Source: JAICMB01 sp963795935 (GTDB lineage Bacteria > Acidobacteriota > Terriglobia > Bryobacterales > Bryobacteraceae). Taken from it: 64,000 bases of DNA. A model generated the notes under the pieces. The model was not told the origin of the DNA and ran no database searches. It saw nothing but the letters and a program-made list of their open reading frames with translations. The stretch covers positions 1-64,000 of the forward strand of contig CAWCJO010000016.1 in NCBI GenBank assembly GCA_963795935.1, in the 5' to 3' direction. Positions 63,046 to 64,000 of the stretch are shown here, piece by piece (position 1 is the stretch's first letter; each line of letters begins with the position of its first letter). The position numbers and the translations under genes are program-made.

Positions 63046-64000
63046 GTGCAGCCCGCGCCGCCCATTTCCTCGTACACGCTTGCCGCCCGATAAGCTGGCT
63101 TTGGCGGTCGATTATGCGTTCGCGCGACACGTTCTTTATTTTTCGGCGACGGCGTTTGCGGCCGTGGTGCTGCTGGCGCTTATTTATGGCGCGTAGCTCC
63201 GCGGCTGCGGCATCTGCGGCTTCCGCTGGTAATTGCGATCGTCTACGGCATTGTGACGGCGTTCGATCTGCCGGGCGAGGCGTGCGGACACGCGCTCTCG
63301 CGGCATTATGGGATCTCGATTCAAGGTTGGCCGGGCTGGTTCGCGGACTGGCTTAAAGGTCAAGCGATCGCGCTGCCGCTGACGGTTCTGATCGTGTGGG
63401 GGTTCTACGGTCTGGTCCGGCGCAGTCCGGCGCGCTGGTGGCTGTACGCCTGGATGGCGGCGGTTCCGCTGATCGTTTTCGGAGCTTGGGTTGAGCCTTA
63501 TCTGATTGAACCGCTCTTTAATCGATTCGAGCCTCTCGCGCCGGAGCACCCGGAGCTGGTCGCGCCGATTGAAGCGATCTTGCGGCGCGCGGGCGTGGCG
63601 ATACCCGCGAATCATTTATTTGAAATGCGCGCGAGTGAGAAGACGAATGCGTTGAATGCGTATGTCTCCGGGTTTGGCTCCTCGAAACGCGTTGTTCTGT
63701 ACGACACGATCATCCGCAAAGAGCCCCCGCCATCGCTGCTGACCACCTTCGGTCACGAGCTGGGGCATTACGTGTTGGGCCACATTCCGAAAAGCATCGG
63801 ATTCGCGGCGCTGCTGCTGCTGATCGGTCTTTATTTGACGTACTTCCTGATCCGCGCCTTCATCGCGCACTGGGGGCCGCGCTGGGACGTACGGTCGCCG
63901 TACGATCCGGCTTCACTGCCGGTATTCGCGCTGATTTTGCTGATCCTCAATTTTGTAAGCGATCCCATCGCGAACGCCTATAGCCGGCGGCAGGAACATC
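63046..64000 (+). CDS. M48 (Ste24/CAAX-type) zinc metalloprotease, partial
   Basis: Runs off the window end. Candidate start is GTG 63046. Two indels, near 63090 and 63190, divide the N-terminus: QPAPPISSYT, then LPPDKLALAVDYAFARHVLY, then, open from about 63195 to 64000, RLPLVIAIVYGIVTAFDLPG. The catalytic zinc motif is TFGHELGHYVLGHIPKS (HExxH), and YVSGFGSSKRVVLYDTII precedes it. FVSDPIANAYSRRQEH, the third-ligand region, is at the end. Membrane helices frame the domain as in Ste24 proteins. Confidence 0.85.

Overview
The window looks like chromosomal DNA of an acidobacterium, most likely of the Bryobacterales/Solibacter type. This is inferred from high GC, several Oar-like TonB receptors with an N-terminal carboxypeptidase-regulatory domain, a PadR regulator paired with an orphan-permease-like protein, and many TPR and small secreted proteins. 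No rRNA or complete tRNA gene and no CRISPR array is visible.

Bases 1-7,600 are a mobile-element graveyard. An IS256-type transposase is split by a complete group II intron. It is followed by a second, 5'-only group II intron fragment that starts exactly after a receptor stop codon, two TonB-receptor tails joined head to head, a relic DUF433/DUF5615 toxin-antitoxin pair, a single-repeat InlB-type fragment, and an inverted remnant of the same IS256 element. Bases 7,600-15,000 hold a basic H1-like protein, uvrA (one frame break), a three-gene TPR/secreted-protein operon, and a pirin-DoxX pair divergent from a MarR regulator. Bases 15,000-22,000 hold two full-length but repeatedly frame-broken Oar-like receptors.

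Bases 22,000-45,000 are compact and essentially intact. In order: DUF883/holin/DUF3618 membrane-stress genes; an HlyD-type adaptor; an RraA-type aldolase; a minus-strand envelope operon (SurA-like PPIase, YhaM-like HD nuclease, YHS protein, lpxD, LOG protein, SpoIIE phosphatase); a plus-strand operon with two metallophosphoesterases and an FHA-lytic transglycosylase fusion; a five-gene overlapping operon joining ergothioneine synthesis (egtB, egtD) to a quaternary-amine-type ABC transporter; and a LysW-like acidic zinc-ribbon protein upstream of two regulatory-domain proteins and an ECF sigma/anti-sigma pair.

Bases 45,500-52,400 form a defence island: a type III-like methyltransferase and Res helicase-nuclease enclosing an MntA-HepT toxin-antitoxin pair, flanked by ~420 bp direct repeats. 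Each repeat copy is truncated on opposite sides, as after integration by recombination. The island genes carry many frame breaks. Bases 52,600-64,000 return to housekeeping: a GNAT acetyltransferase, an ABC exporter whose ATPase lacks the H-loop histidine, an orphan response regulator, PadR plus a permease-like protein, greA, a CDP-alcohol phosphatidyltransferase, an esterase, a rhomboid protease and the start of an M48 peptidase.

Frame breaks are very uneven. There is at most one between 22 and 45 kb, single breaks in uvrA, the TPR gene, an ABC permease and the orphan permease, and dense clusters in the receptors and the defence island. The sequence alone cannot separate true decay from assembly indels, so each affected gene is described with its intact segments.
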